Shown: in pieces, positions 1 through 10,795 of the stretch
How positions within the stretch are numbered: the stretch's first letter is position 1
How the letters are laid out: each line of letters starts with the position of its first letter
Origin: Mesorhabditis belari
Lineage: Eukaryota; Nematoda; Chromadorea; Rhabditida; Rhabditidae
Direction of reading: 5' to 3'
DNA length: 64,000 nucleotides
Assembly: GCA_958450365.1 (NCBI GenBank)
Contig: CAUEEP010000755.1
Coordinates: forward strand, 1,400,001-1,464,000
Translations under genes and position numbers: made by a program
Notes under the pieces: generated by a model
The model's input: the letters and a program-made list of their open reading frames with translations, nothing else
What the model was told of the DNA's origin: nothing
Databases searched by the model: none

Positions 1-299
1 GCACTCACCCATTGTGCTAACGTTGTTGTTTTTGCTCTAGATTTGTTTATATGTTTAGGTATTTACTTTGTGCTATTTTGATTAACCGATTTTTGTTCTT
101 AACTTTGTTGTTGAAGGAAAATAAAGAAATTTAACAAGTTGAGGATATGTAGATGGCAAAGATATGTGTTATCAACCATTACTACCTTCTAATTTACTAG
201 TCGCGTCAATAGAATTTTTCTTTGTTTACTTGTTCAAAACATTGGTTCGGGTACTGTTTATCCTTTTCGACTTTATGTGAACAAGTGCATTGCGCTTAA

Positions 300-393
300 A
301 AAAAAGGGGGGGGAGGTAAAAAATTTAAAAAGTTTAAAAAGGGGGGGGTGGGGTTTTTTTTTTTTTTAAATGAAAAAAATAAAATTTTTTTTA

Positions 394-424
<31 letters not shown>

Positions 425-476
425 ATTTTTTTTTTTTTTGGGGAGGGGGGGGGGGGGTTTTTTTTTTTATGTTGTT

Positions 477-515
<39 letters not shown>
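300..515. repeat. Poly-G / poly-T / poly-A low-complexity tract
   Basis: The tract is built from runs of a single base, including T runs of more than 20 and a final G run of about 30 bases that ends exactly where mcm-5-like coding sequence begins. Translations across it are meaningless. It may be a real slippage tract or a poor-quality consensus next to a gap. The 1-299 stretch before it is A/T-rich and shows no gene I can support. Confidence 0.85.
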
Positions 516-517
<2 letters not shown>

Positions 518-1491
518 GAATGATCAAGCACATCAGCGACGTTTTTCGACGTTTCATCCCCGAGTTCAGCATTGGAGGATTTCAAATGATCTACCGGTAA
601 GCACAAAGCTTTAAAAGACGTTATGCACAATAATAACTAGACTTATCGGATTGATTTTAGTGAGCAGCTCAAAAAGAACTACAATCTGGCCAAATATCAA
701 ATACCAAATATCAAATATCAATCAACATCTTGTTGAATCATTTGCGAGTGTTTGATGAAGATGTTGAAAAGAAATTGCGCACTTATCCGATGAAATTTAT
801 GCCAGGGGTTAGGAGAGTGTTTTAGGAAGCTTTCATTATTGCTTTCAGTTGGAAGAAGCAGCAAATATTGTCGCCGATGGAGTGACCAAATTACGACCAG
901 AAGGGCAAGAACAAGTGCAAGATATTCAGATGTTGTTGCAATCTATGTGCAATTCAATTTGATCTATAGGTGACACTCGGACTCGAAGAATATCCAACGA
1001 CGATTCGTAGAGTGGAGAGTACCCAAGTTTCGCAAATCATCAAAATTTCTGGAATCATTGTGGCTTCGAGTCAAGTAGTGAGTAGTTTTTGTTGTTAAAC
1101 TTCAAGGTTTTCAGGTGCGTGCCAAAGCGACAAAATTGACTCTTCAATGTCGACAATGTCATCGCACAATTGCGGGTATTAAGATCAAATCCGGATTTTA
1201 TGGTTACGCTTTGCCTCGCCAATGTGGAGCGTAAGTATGGGATTATTTGATATTTCATGAGATAGGTGTCTTTTAGTCCTCAAACTGGCCAAATGCAACG
1301 TTGTCCGATTGGTCCCTATGCGATAAATGTATTTGCGTCGACTACCAAACATTGAAGCTTCAGGTTGTACTTTTGTTTGTTTTACATTTCAAGTTGTTTT
1401 AGGAAAATTCTCAAGATATTTCACACGGTGAAATGCCCCGTCATCTTCCACTTTACGTCGATCGTTACCTCACGGATAAAGTTGGCTAAAC
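516..1491 (+). pseudogene. mcm-5: mcm-5-like N-terminal exons, frame-broken
   Basis: These exons encode the N-terminal part of MCM5, a subunit of the MCM2-7 replicative helicase in the nucleus. Recognisable blocks in order are IKHISDVFRRFIPEFSIGGF (516-596), EQLKKNYNLAKYQI then LRVFDEDVEKKLRTYP (661-807), LEEAANIVADGVTKLRP (from 849), ISGIIVASSQV and VRAKATKLTLQCRQC, then GYALPRQCGA (970-1230, with a small intron near 1078-1114), CPIGPYA (from 1278) and HGEMPRHLPLYVDRYLTDKV (1403-1491). Introns are short with GT..AG ends. The frame is broken near 700-715, where a CAAATAT-type motif is repeated, and near 1320, where residues are missing between PYA and DKCICVDYQTLKLQ. The exon junction near 930-970 also does not join cleanly. 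Coding then stops at a MITE. This is a truncated, probably dead copy; the start lies in or before the poly-G tract. Confidence 0.8.
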
Positions 1492-1501
1492 TGTTTAAAT
1501 A

Positions 1502-2020
1502 TTGGGTTGGGGAGAATGAGTCGGCGCCAAACTTTAAAGGACTTTTTGCATACATAAAGCCTTCTTTAAACATACGTTTGGTTTCATCAAAAGGATCCAC
1601 TATTTCTCTACAAAATCACTTTTGAGAGATTCCACAAAGCTTTTCTTTCGTGGAGTTTATGAACTTCCAAACGCAGCTGGTTAAAATGGCAAAGAGTCCG
1701 ACTCATCATTTGAACAGTTTCTTTCACATAAACCTTCTTTGGTGTTTATATAAAAAAGATAGAGCACATTGAATTACTTAAGTTGCCAAATTTGCAGGAA
1801 GATCCCACCAATGGTTTTTTCTAGATCACAGTTTGTAGTTTTTGTGAAAAAATGGCTTTTTCTTGAGCGGAGGCGCTGTTTGAATTTTCTTTTAATTGTG
1901 ATTTTGTAGAGAATTAGTTAACCATTCTACTCATATCAAACGCATATTATTTGACGAAGTCGAATTGAAGTTTTACACATTTTTTTCATTTTCGGCGCCG
2001 ACTAATTCTCCCCAACCCAA
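1502..2020. mobile_element. MITE family A, copy 1
   Basis: This 519-bp non-autonomous DNA element has terminal inverted repeats beginning TTGGGTTGGGGAGAATGA, continuing to a GGCGCC motif, and is flanked by TA duplications, as expected for Tc1/mariner-type insertion. It ends the mcm-5-like coding sequence. Two further copies lie at 36250-36771 and 56970-57488. The interior has no transposase. Confidence 0.85.
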
Positions 2021-2038
2021 TAAAAGCTTAAAATAACA

Positions 2039-2268
2039 AAGTCTTTCCTAAAAGTTTTTGATAATCTTCTCGTGAAGGGGCCGCCGAATTGGCATCCGAA
2101 GGCAGAGTTCTGTTTGTGTTATTGTGGATTTTTGGAAGACGAAGAAAAGAGTTTCCACGCATTCTCGCAGATGATTGGATGGGAAGAGGGATTCAGGTAG
2201 GCACAGTTTTCAATTTTCAGCGGTTGGGTGTATACTTTGCGTTCAGAGACCCAAAATTGTGACCAATC
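2039..2268 (+). pseudogene. Copied 3' part of the F-box-like gene's first exon
   Basis: The stretch is nearly identical to 4863-5092 of the intact neighbour. It includes the residues FLEDEE(E/K)SFHAFSQMIG, the exon-end donor, and the first part of the following intron. Identity stops at the shared string gtgaccaatc, after which this copy runs into mcm-5-like sequence while the intact gene continues its intron. It is a partial direct duplication about 2.8 kb from its source and has no start of its own. Confidence 0.8.
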
Positions 2269-2352
2269 GCCAATTGGCGTCTACACTCTTGGTAAAGGAT
2301 CGTCAACCGCTGGTTTAACTACATCAATTGTTCGTGATTCAAACACTGTTAC
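2267..2352 (+). pseudogene. mcm-5: mcm-5-like Walker A fragment
   Basis: The translation SPIGVYTLGKGSSTAGLTTS followed by IVRD matches the ATP-binding P-loop of MCM5 (family form PIGVYTSGKGSSAAGLTAS). After the RD the similarity stops; the expected MEGGAMVLADGGV and the Walker B DEFDKM are not seen. It is separated from the N-terminal mcm-5 exons by a MITE and a piece of F-box-like gene, so the locus is rearranged rather than a normal gene with a long intron. In an MCM the P-loop binds ATP at the subunit interface, but this fragment cannot act alone. Confidence 0.75.
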
Positions 2353-2399
2353 TTTAAAAAAGATTTCTAATAAAGAAGAAAATATTGTTGGATAAATGG

Positions 2400-3627
2400 G
2401 GCGCTACCCGATTAAAAGACTCATTGCTTAAGGACTGCAAGGTTTGTCTTTTTATCGTTTACCCTTTACGGTTGATGAATTTTTAGGAGGATGTCCCGAG
2501 TGCGGATCGGAATTGGAGCATTTATCAGATTCTGTCATCCAGTTCAGCTGTATGTGTTTTTATGCTATAACTATAGTGCCGAACAAAAAATGCTTTGGAT
2601 TGTTCCGGAAAATATTAGTTTATCTTGTAAAATAAAATATTGACTATTGTTTAAATTAGCCAATAAAATTTTAGCAATTTTCTCAAATTTAGGTCTCGCG
2701 ACATCAGTTACTACATCAACAAGGCTCGAGAAGACCATAACAGCACTCACGCTGAAATATGGGCGGCAACAGTAGTTCTTCAACGCCTTCTCGTCTGGAA
2801 CGGAGTTTGGGAAGAGAATGGCAAAGAAAAAAAAAGAGTGAAAAGCACAGGTAAGCATTATTCATTTGTATAATAACAATAATCCTCGGCCATTTTGTGT
2901 GGAGAAAAATCTTTTGATCATTTAGGGCCTGGCCGATAGTTCTAAGAAGTGACTGTCAAAGTATGATTGAGGGTTTGAAGAAGATGAAGCAATACAAGAA
3001 GCGTCAAGAACCAGGACCGTCAACTTTTTTTAATGAGTTTGTTTTTCCATTTGTATTTCTTTATATTTTACGTTTAGTTATCAGAATTTGTATACTCTGG
3101 CAACCTATTTTGAAAAGGGGATCTTGTTCCAGTGGATTAAGAATGACGATCCCCGCCTTGGAGAGGTAATGCTTTAGGAAATGTTATTAGCGAAATAATT
3201 TTATAGCTTAATTTCTATTTAATTTGATTGATTTTGTTAATTTCAGGCTGATAGATTTGCAAGAAGGGCAATACGGAAAGGTATCCAAGAGAAGGATCCA
3301 GCCGCCAAAGCTTACGACAACTTGCGTGTACACATTACATGTAGGTTGTGGCTTTATTTTGAAGAAAGCACTTCCGTATCTGTAAAGAATTTCTATTTTA
3401 AGATGATAGCAATACCAAGGGACACAAACCCACCGATGCATACCAACCGTCGCCTATCGTTGAATTTCTCGAATACGAATTCGACAACTTAAAAGAATCA
3501 TTGTGTGAGGATTTGTCTTTTTACCGTTTACCCTTTACGGTTGATGAATTTTTAGGAGGATTTCCCGAGTGCCGAGCAACCTGGCACCAGCAAGGCTCAA
3601 CCTGACACCAAGCAGCTCCATCACTGA
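2400..3627 (+). CDS. Unrecognised multi-exon gene (partial model)
   Basis: Several stretches look like genuine exons but I do not recognise the family. The best are 2693-2850 (SRDISYYINKAREDHNSTHA, then EIWAATVVLQRLLVWNGVWE), 3085-3165 (NLYTLATYFEKGILFQWIKN), 3247-3340 (ADRFARRAIRKGIQEKDPAA) and 3403-3491 (GHKPTDAYQPSPIVEFLEYE). The last three join in one frame across GT..AG introns. A 45-bp block that can be read either as an intron or as the peptide LSFYRLPFTVDEFLGG occurs twice, at 2442-2486 and 3512-3557; in the second copy the expected GT donor reads GA. The tail may read EDFPSAEQPGTSKAQPDTKQ to a stop at 3625-3627. The 5' part cannot be joined in frame, so the start is unknown. The protein would be charged and probably soluble. 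Confidence 0.4.
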
Positions 3628-4085
3628 GGACAGAAAGAAGATTTTGAGGCCCTGCCCCCCTCTCGTTTTCACTTGTACTAGGCCCGCTATTTTTTTGTGT
3701 GTTGAGCCCCTTTTTTGTTTAAGACCTTTTTGCATTTCCGCCGGGGCAAATAAATAATTTTCAAAATAATATATTTAAAAACTACAAATCTATAACTTAC
3801 CTCCTATCATAAAAGGAGTGTTTTTCGAGGAAATGAGCTCATTTTTGATCAAAATTCCTTTGGCTAAGGCTGGTAAAAAAACGTCGAAAAAAGGGAAGGG
3901 TCCCACGCATTGATTCTTCGAAATTTTGAGCGCGAAAAATATGATAAGAGTCCACCACATGAAATGTTTGGAGGGGGTAGCGTTCTCTTACAGATATTAC
4001 GGTAGTGTAACACAAAATCTACGTATTGTTACCCTTTGCACGTTTTTGCAGACAATTAACAGACCAGGGCGGGAAACAACTCATA

Positions 4086-5367
4086 ATGAGAACGTATCCT
4101 AGCAGAATTCACCGAGCACCCACTTATCTTTTCACATTTACCCGAGGAATGAGTCTTGGCCCAAATTTCTCTGTCAATTCACTGGTTACATCGCTGAAAG
4201 TCGATGTCCTCGATTCTCTACCGATCAAGGAAACATTGAGTTTATTGCAAGTGAATCGCGAATTCCGACGATTTGTCCTCTGTAATGGACCATTTCGAAA
4301 GAATGTCCACGAGATTCGTTTCAGGCTATCTGGCTGGAAATCTGAAGACGGAAAGGAAAAGACGGGGCTATCTATTAATGTGCAACATTGCTCTGGAGGC
4401 TCTAAGGATTCCCACTTTTTTCAAATCAACAAACCAATCTTTGAAAGACCCTCAAAGCAAATAACAAGACATCACTCGAGAATCTTCCAGAATATTCTTC
4501 GATGTCAAGAAATCCAATGCGTGTCATATATGCCAGACGAAGTAGATGACTTTTCTAGCAATGTTGTTAACTTTTTCTCCTTTTGGCCGAGAGTTCGAGC
4601 AGTCCGATGCTTATCCGTATCTTCATTTATCCTTATCCCAACTCCTCTCCTTCCAGCAGTTGCTGAATATACGCTCAATATGAAGAGGGGTGGAGGCGAT
4701 CTGATGCAGTTCCTATCGCAGCAAACGAATTCAGGACAGATAGATACAGCAAAACTGTGGGACACTTATGACACTATTGGCAAAAACCCGCAAGGGTTAG
4801 TTACATGGCAATGCTTGGAAAAGATGAAAGTTCGCTCGATACGTTACATAGCCCCTCTTTATAAGTCTTTCCTAAAAGTTTTTGATAATCTTCTCGTGAA
4901 GGGGCCGCCGAACTGGCATCCGAAGGCAGAGTTCTGTTTGTGTTATTGTGGATTTTTGGAAGACGAAGAAGAGAGTTTCCACGCATTCTCGCAGATGATT
5001 GGATGGGAAGAGGGATTCAGGTAGGCACAGTTTTCAATTTTCAGCGGTTGGGTGTATACTTTGCGCTCAGAGACCCAAAATTGTGACCAATCAAAGATAT
5101 TTGATCACTATCTTCTAAGAAATCAGCAAACCAGATCCCTTTTGTTTACGTGTAAATTTGCAAGTCCAGTTTTTGACTCAAAAGATTTCAAATAAGAATT
5201 TTATTTCTTTCAGAGAATCTCAACAAAAAGACTATCGAACCCGTTATTCAGTGAGAGCCGACCGGAATGGAATCGAATGGATCTATCAATTGGACTACCG
5301 ATGTACTCAGCCTCATAGTTCTGGCGGCTTTACGCTGACAGTAACCAAAAGCGCTGTTGAATGTTGA
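4086..5367 (+). CDS. F-box-like nematode protein
   Basis: There are two exons, 4086-5020 and 5214-5367, joined in frame across a 193-nt GT..AG intron and giving 362 residues from the ATG at 4086. An in-frame ATG at 4149 (MSLGPNFSVNSLV) would give 341 and fits the domain start better. Residues about 40-75 (LDSLPIKETLSLLQVNREFR) have the Leu/Val spacing of an F-box, the motif that ties substrate receptors to SKP1 in SCF ubiquitin ligases; nematodes have large, fast-evolving F-box families. The rest has no motif I recognise and ends TLTVTKSAVEC. An AATAAA lies near 5500. A piece of exon 1 is copied at 2039-2268. The F-box assignment rests on pattern only. Confidence 0.6.
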
Positions 5368-6433
5368 ATATTACAAGTTGTTATCTTTACTGTTGTCTAA
5401 TCTTTGTTTTCAAATCTTTGTTTTCGATTTTCTCTGTGATTTCTTTGTTGACGCGTGTAAAAGAAAAGAAACTATGTTTTGAGTGTTTGAAGGAGTTTTT
5501 TAATAAAGATTATGAAAATATAATCAAAAGCTTATCATAAAATATATTTTGTTTTAAGAAAATTAAAGAATTCTTGAGAAAAAGGTGAAAAAACGGTGTT
5601 CAGAGCAAAGTTCTTTCGTTCTTTCGCCTTTACCAACTTTAAGCTTGTTTTTATTAAATTAAAACAATTTTTGCCACATAAACAAAATACTTATTCAATA
5701 GAATTTTTCAAGGTGCATCTTTTGACGTAAAAATGAGCCGAATTCGTTAAAGAATGGCTGATAAACGGTCAAAATTGTTTCACCTTTGCGCTGGCTTGAT
5801 CGCTAGCCGTTTTGCGCACAAGAACGGTAAAAATATGATAGAAATGATGAGGATTTCAATCAAATAATGTTCTAAAAATCGGTCTTCTTTGATTATTTGT
5901 GCGTGAAGGGGAAAGCCCATTGATTAGCGCCAATTTCGGGCTGATTTTCTTGTTAGTGCCTGGAAAAGTCCCCATTTGTTCAAAAAAATCAAAAGCTCAC
6001 TTTTCAAATGTTATATAGAAAATTGTATTCCTAATTCTCGGCAACATTTATCGATCAAAAACTTGCCGATTGGACTGATACAACTCATTTAACAAGCGCT
6101 TGAATGAGCGCTAGGGGACATCTCTCCTGCGAATCTCTCATTTGGCCGCTCCATTAAAAATTGTTCAGAAAAGCTTTTTAATATTTCTTCGATGCAAAAA
6201 TAGCGTTTAACCTCACTTAATAACATTAAGAATCACACTTAAATGTGTTGGCTGAACTGGCATAACCAAAATTGAAGTTCATGTCAAGCTCCTTTTTTTT
6301 TCTTTGTTTTTCGATCAAGTTCTGCTGTCGTACCGGAATTTCTTTCTATTTTGCACTCCTTTGACTCTAATCTAATTGTGCAACAGTTCATTTGAAAGTA
6401 CCCTACTTTTTGTATGTTTTAACTTTACCCAAC
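5368..6433. other. Intergenic, A/T-rich, no gene seen
   Basis: No coding signal is visible. Part of it (about 6040-6130) resembles the triplicated repeat at 52.4-53.0 kb: a 'cgattgg..ctcat..acaagc.cttgaatgag' string followed by a tctct.g-rich end. Confidence 0.5.
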
Positions 6434-6544
6434 CTTAAACCACAATTTCACATATGGATGATTGAGCGCGGCTTCGACAGAGTATCGATCATTCGGATCA
6501 ATTGTCAACATGTGTGCGAGAAGATCACGAGCGGACATGTTTAG
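6434..6544 (-). pseudogene. JNK-like MAP kinase C-lobe exon fragment
   Basis: On the minus strand the exon reads MSARDLLAHMLTIDPNDRYS then VEAALNHPYVKLWFK and ends at a GT donor. This matches the end of a MAP-kinase catalytic domain, closest in form to JNK (ARDLLSKMLVIDP.KRISV..AL.HPYI.VWYD). The protein would be a cytosolic Ser/Thr kinase, but only about 36 residues are present. The 5' side runs into a short scrambled direct and inverted repeat built from 'cattgagctgtt' (6540-6605) with no acceptor. No catalytic loop or activation-loop exon is visible nearby. It is a relic or displaced exon. Confidence 0.6.
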
Positions 6545-7252
6545 CACATTGAGCTGTTCAGTTCAATGTGCTAAACAGCTCATTGAACATTGAGCTGTTT
6601 AGCTGAATGTCCAATGCCCAAACTCCTGGGATGAATTTTTGCCTTAAAATTGGCTGTAATCCGCTACAAAACCCCGAAAGCAGTGTGCTCTGAGTCGTTT
6701 TGAGTGAATGCTGGAACAAAGCTGAAACTCGAGTACGATAGCCCATTAGGTTGATATCCGAAAGAGCAAACGTACTTCTCACAATGAGTAGGTCTAATTA
6801 TAGTTGGACTACTTCTTCTAAAAGGACCAATAGCTGTGGGTTAACATTGTTGAAATGACTCGCCGATCGCCGTTTAGTTAAATGTGCAATGCCATTGTTG
6901 AGGTCACCTTCTGAATGGACAACTCCCAAAAAAACAACATAAAATTCCGCCCATTTGGCCATGAAAAAAGAAAAGAAAAGACTGGAGATAAGAAGAATTT
7001 GTGGGGGAGGGGAAATGGCTTCAAAAGGGAAAAAAGGAAATGTGTGACCTGGGATTGCGTCAAATTTGTTTCATTGGCTATTACCGATCATTTATGAGAT
7101 AGTTTGAGAATGGTATTTAAAGGAGTTAAATGGAAATTCGAAGGAACAGATTGAAAGGAGCATCTCAAATACAGTACTCCTTCGTTTCAACAGTCCTCTC
7201 TGCAGTAATCCTATTTATCTACAGTAAGCCCCTTGATCTCCTGCTCTGAACG

Positions 7253-9455
7253 ATGCGAAGTGTTTCGATTTGGACTTTAATTGGGGTTTTGGCCATTGGG
7301 AATGTCGTTGAGGTTTGTCCCTTTCTCAAATGCAATAAATGCAATGGCTAAGCTACAGTATCCTTATCCATTTCTCCAATCGAAATCCCATTTTCAGTCC
7401 CAATCCCCAGCGATCTCTCCATTCTTCGACAATTCCTGTTCCCTTCCGAATCCAACTTTTCTCAACAATGTTCCCCTTTTTGCAAGGCTTTCTTTCCTGA
7501 AAATTCAATCAAATGACCGATTGACTGATCGACAAAAAGAAGAACAAATGAGAGATTGGGCAAAACCGTTTGGAGAGAAGATTCAGGTAAGGATTTCGAA
7601 TGAATATGGATAAAGAACTATTGATTAGCTCTTCTAAAAGAGATCATTTCATTGAAATCTCCATTCCAGACTGCTCTCGACGACTATTTGAAAGCTGTTG
7701 AGGAGAAAATTCTGGAGAAATTCGATGGGCAGGAAAATATCGTTGAAAAGGTTTGGAAAGAGTTTAGCGCTTTGAATATTTTAAAGTATCTTTTGATTTG
7801 ATTTTGATTGATATTTTTGATATTTAGGCTCACGAAGCATTGCTTTTGATTCAGAAAGCAGAATCGGATCCCGATCAGACATCGACACAAAAACACAAAA
7901 CGATTGACTACATTCTGTTTTCACAAACGATTCCCGTGAGAACGGTGAGTTGAAAAGATAGGATTGGGTGGGGAATTGGACAATTAAATTCTTTGAAGTA
8001 ATCGGTAGATTTTAGATTGTTTCCGTTGCTCGGAACAATGCTGTTTGTGTGCCAAGAACGACGACAACTTCGGCGCCAACAACAACAACCACAACAATGA
8101 ATCCGGTGACAACTGCTTCTCCAACTGATCAACCAACTGATGAACCATCAACACAACCAACAACTCAACAACCAACCAATCCTCCATCTGGAGAACCATC
8201 AACTGCTATTCCATCAGATGGACCGGTCACTCATTCACCAACAGATGAGCCACCAACTGTAGCACCCACCGAAAAACCAACTGGAGACCCATCAACTGCT
8301 GCTCCAACTACTGGCCCCACTGATCAGCCAACTACCGAATCTCAAACTGAACAACCCACAAATGCCCCTACTGATGACCCAATCACTGAAGAGCCATCTA
8401 CTGCCAAACCTTCAGATGAGCCTGTCACTGACGGTCCAACCGGTCAACCATCGACAAATGCTCCAACTGATGGGCCCACTGATCAGCCTGTGACTGGAGA
8501 GACATCGACCGCAGCTCCATCTGATGAACCGGCCACTGATAAACCAACAAATGGCCCGTCCACTGAAGCTCCAACTGATCCACCCACTGAACAGCCCACC
8601 GATACTCCAACTCAAACACCAAGTGATCAACCATCAACTGGTGTACCTACAAACGCTCCAACTGATCAACCGACGAATGGACCCAGCAATGAACCAACAA
8701 CAGCTTCACCCACCGAAAAATCCACTGGGGTTCCTTCTGGTGAACCAATGACCAATGGGCCAAGCGGAGAGCCAGTGACTGATGGACCATCGACTGGAGT
8801 TCCATCGGGAGGACCTGTGACTGATGGACCGACAGAGAAGCCGACTACTGGAGCTCCATCTGAGCAACCAATGACTCAAGATCCAACAACGGTTTCCCCA
8901 ACTGAGCAACCATCAAATGAGCCTTCAACTGAACCAAGCGATGCACCGATCACCCAAGAACCAACAGATGAATCGACAAGTGAGGCTCCCACTCAACCAC
9001 CAACAAATCGAACGCATACGAATGGACCGTCAACTGAAGTGCCGAGTGAGAAAACAACGGTTATTGTGACTGATGGGCATACCACTGTAGTCACTGAGAA
9101 TCCCACTGAAGTGCCGCTCGATGGATCGACTACCGTAATCCCCACAAATCTGCCCGAAGATCCCTCAACTACCGTAATCTCTTCCCAATCTCCATCAAGT
9201 GATCCCTCAACTCCTTTTCCTCCTCAAAATCCAACCGACAAACCAATTCCAACTGAAGATTCAACAACGAAAATTCCCTCAACAACTCAGAAACCAAAAA
9301 CGACAAAAAGACATCACCATCATCACACAAAAAAGACAACAACGACAACTCGAAAACCGACAAAACCGACAACAACAACGAGAGCTCGTCGATTGACAAC
9401 AACAACGAAAAGGAGAAGAAATGGGAATGGACGAGGTGATGAAAATGAACAATAA
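7253..9455 (+). CDS. Secreted SXP/RAL-2-like protein with mucin-like Thr/Pro tail
   Basis: There are five exons: 7253-7312, 7398-7586, 7670-7750, 7828-7944 and 8016-9455. All are in phase and give 628 residues. Residues 1-20 (MRSVSIWTLIGVLAIGNVVE) are a signal peptide. Residues about 55-150 (RLTDRQKEEQMRDWAKPFG, ALDDYLKAVEEKILEKF, AHEALLLIQKAESDPDQ) are helical and resemble the nematode secreted SXP/RAL-2 (DUF148) domain, whose role is poorly known. From about residue 160 the protein is a P-T-(D/E)-x-P-(S/T) repeat of over 350 residues, the form of an O-glycosylated mucin stalk. It then has a His run, Thr runs and a basic end (TTTTKRRRNGNGRGDENEQ). It is probably extracellular, at a surface or cuticle. 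A poly(A) signal lies near 9548. The exon structure is solid; the SXP/RAL-2 name is moderately sure. Confidence 0.8.
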
Positions 9456-9659
9456 ATGGAGAATGATATTCGGGAATTGATCTATTTAAGTATTTGAATG
9501 ATTTTTGTGTTTTTGCGTTAGTTTCAAGAGCTTGAATGAAACGTGTAAATAAAGGATTAATTGTTTTTGGTGAGACTTTATTGAAAAGTGAAATTGCAAA
9601 AGATATGGTTGAGGAAAGTGTCAAAGAATTTAGAGTCAAGCTAGTTTCTTCGTTTACAT

Positions 9660-10690
9660 TTTGGTGCCCGGTTCTTGGCGCTCCAGTTGACGGTCCTTCC
9701 CTATGCGTTCGATTTGTTGGTGGTTGAGTGGGAGCCTCACTTGTCGATTCTTCTGTCGGTTGTTGGGTAATCGGTGCATCACTTGGTTCAGTTGAAGGCT
9801 CATCTGATGGGTGATCAGTTGGGGTTTCTGATGGAGAAACCGTTGTTGGATCTTGAGTCATTGGTTGCTCAGATGGAGCTCGAGTAGTCGGCTTCTCTGT
9901 CGGTCCATCAGTCACAGGTTCTTTGCTTGGCCCATTGGTGCTTGGTTGCTCAGAAGGAACCCTAGTGGATTGTTCGGTGGGTGAAGCTGTTGATGGTTCA
10001 TTTGATGGTTGGTGAGTGGATGGCTCTCCAGTCGGACTATCTGTTACTGGCCAATCAGTTGGGAGACCAGTTGAGGGTTTTTCTGTGGGTTCATCAGTAA
10101 CCGGTCGATTTGATGGAGCAGCAGTTGATGGTTCTCCAGTTGGTTGATTTGTGGGTTCCTCAGGTTGTTCTGTGCTCGGTTCTCCAGAGGGAACATTGGT
10201 TGGCTCTGTTCTAGATGATTGGGTTGATGGTTCTCCCGTGGATGGCTGATCCGTTGAAGCTCCAGTCGAAGACTGAGATGATGGCGCTGCAGTAGATGGT
10301 TCATTGCTGGGTCCCTTGGTCGGTTCATCAGTTGGAGCTCCAGTGGACGGCCCATTTGTTGATTCATCAGTGATAGGTCGACCAGATGGAGCTGCGGTCG
10401 ATGACTCTCCAGTCACAGGCTGATCAGTAGGCCATCAGTTGGAGCATTTGTCGATGGTTGACCGGTTGGACCGTCAGTGACAGGCTCATCTGAAGGTTTG
10501 GCAGTAGATGGCTCTTCAGTGATTGGGTCATTAGTAGGGACATTTGTGGGTTGTTCAGTTTGAGATTTGGTAGTTGGCTGATCAGTAGGTCCACCAGTTG
10601 GGGCAGCAGTTGATGGTTCTCCAGTTGGTTTTTCGGTGGGAGCTTCAGTTGGTGGCTCATCTGTTGGTGAATGAGTGAACGGTCCATCTG
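9660..10690 (-). pseudogene. Inverted, frameshifted copy of the mucin-like exon
   Basis: Read on the minus strand, the stretch repeats the P-T-x-P-S region of the gene just upstream, corresponding to about 8215-9045 of that gene, tail to tail across a spacer of about 200 bp. It begins SDGPFTHSPTDEPPTEAPTE and ends EAPTQPPTNRTHREGPSTGA before unrelated sequence. One base is missing near 10425-10432 compared with the parent (GATGGGCCCACTGATCAG), which shifts the frame and splits the copy into two open segments. It has no signal-peptide exon or promoter. It arose by inverted duplication and is unlikely to be expressed as a protein. Confidence 0.8.
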
Positions 10691-10795
10691 AATGATACCA
10701 AAGTGAGCTCAAAATGTAAGATCCATGTAAAGTTATGAGGCAAAAACTTCAACCACGTCCATTATGGGCGGGGCTTACCCATTAAAAGTCAACTA
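10690..10795. repeat. Dispersed 'gaatgatacca / gcccataatgg' repeat
   Basis: The stretch shares blocks with 55.8-56.3 kb and 57.5-57.6 kb: 'gatacca.a.tgagctca', 'catg.aaagttatgaggcaa' and 'ccattatgggcggggctt'. At 55.8-56.3 kb the same blocks occur in both orientations as a fold-back, so this is a partial copy of a fold-back repeat family. Confidence 0.65.

Noticed and set aside
8412..8637. Minus-strand frames rich in Trp and Ser across the mucin exon
   Set aside because: They are antisense shadows of the Pro/Thr repeat.
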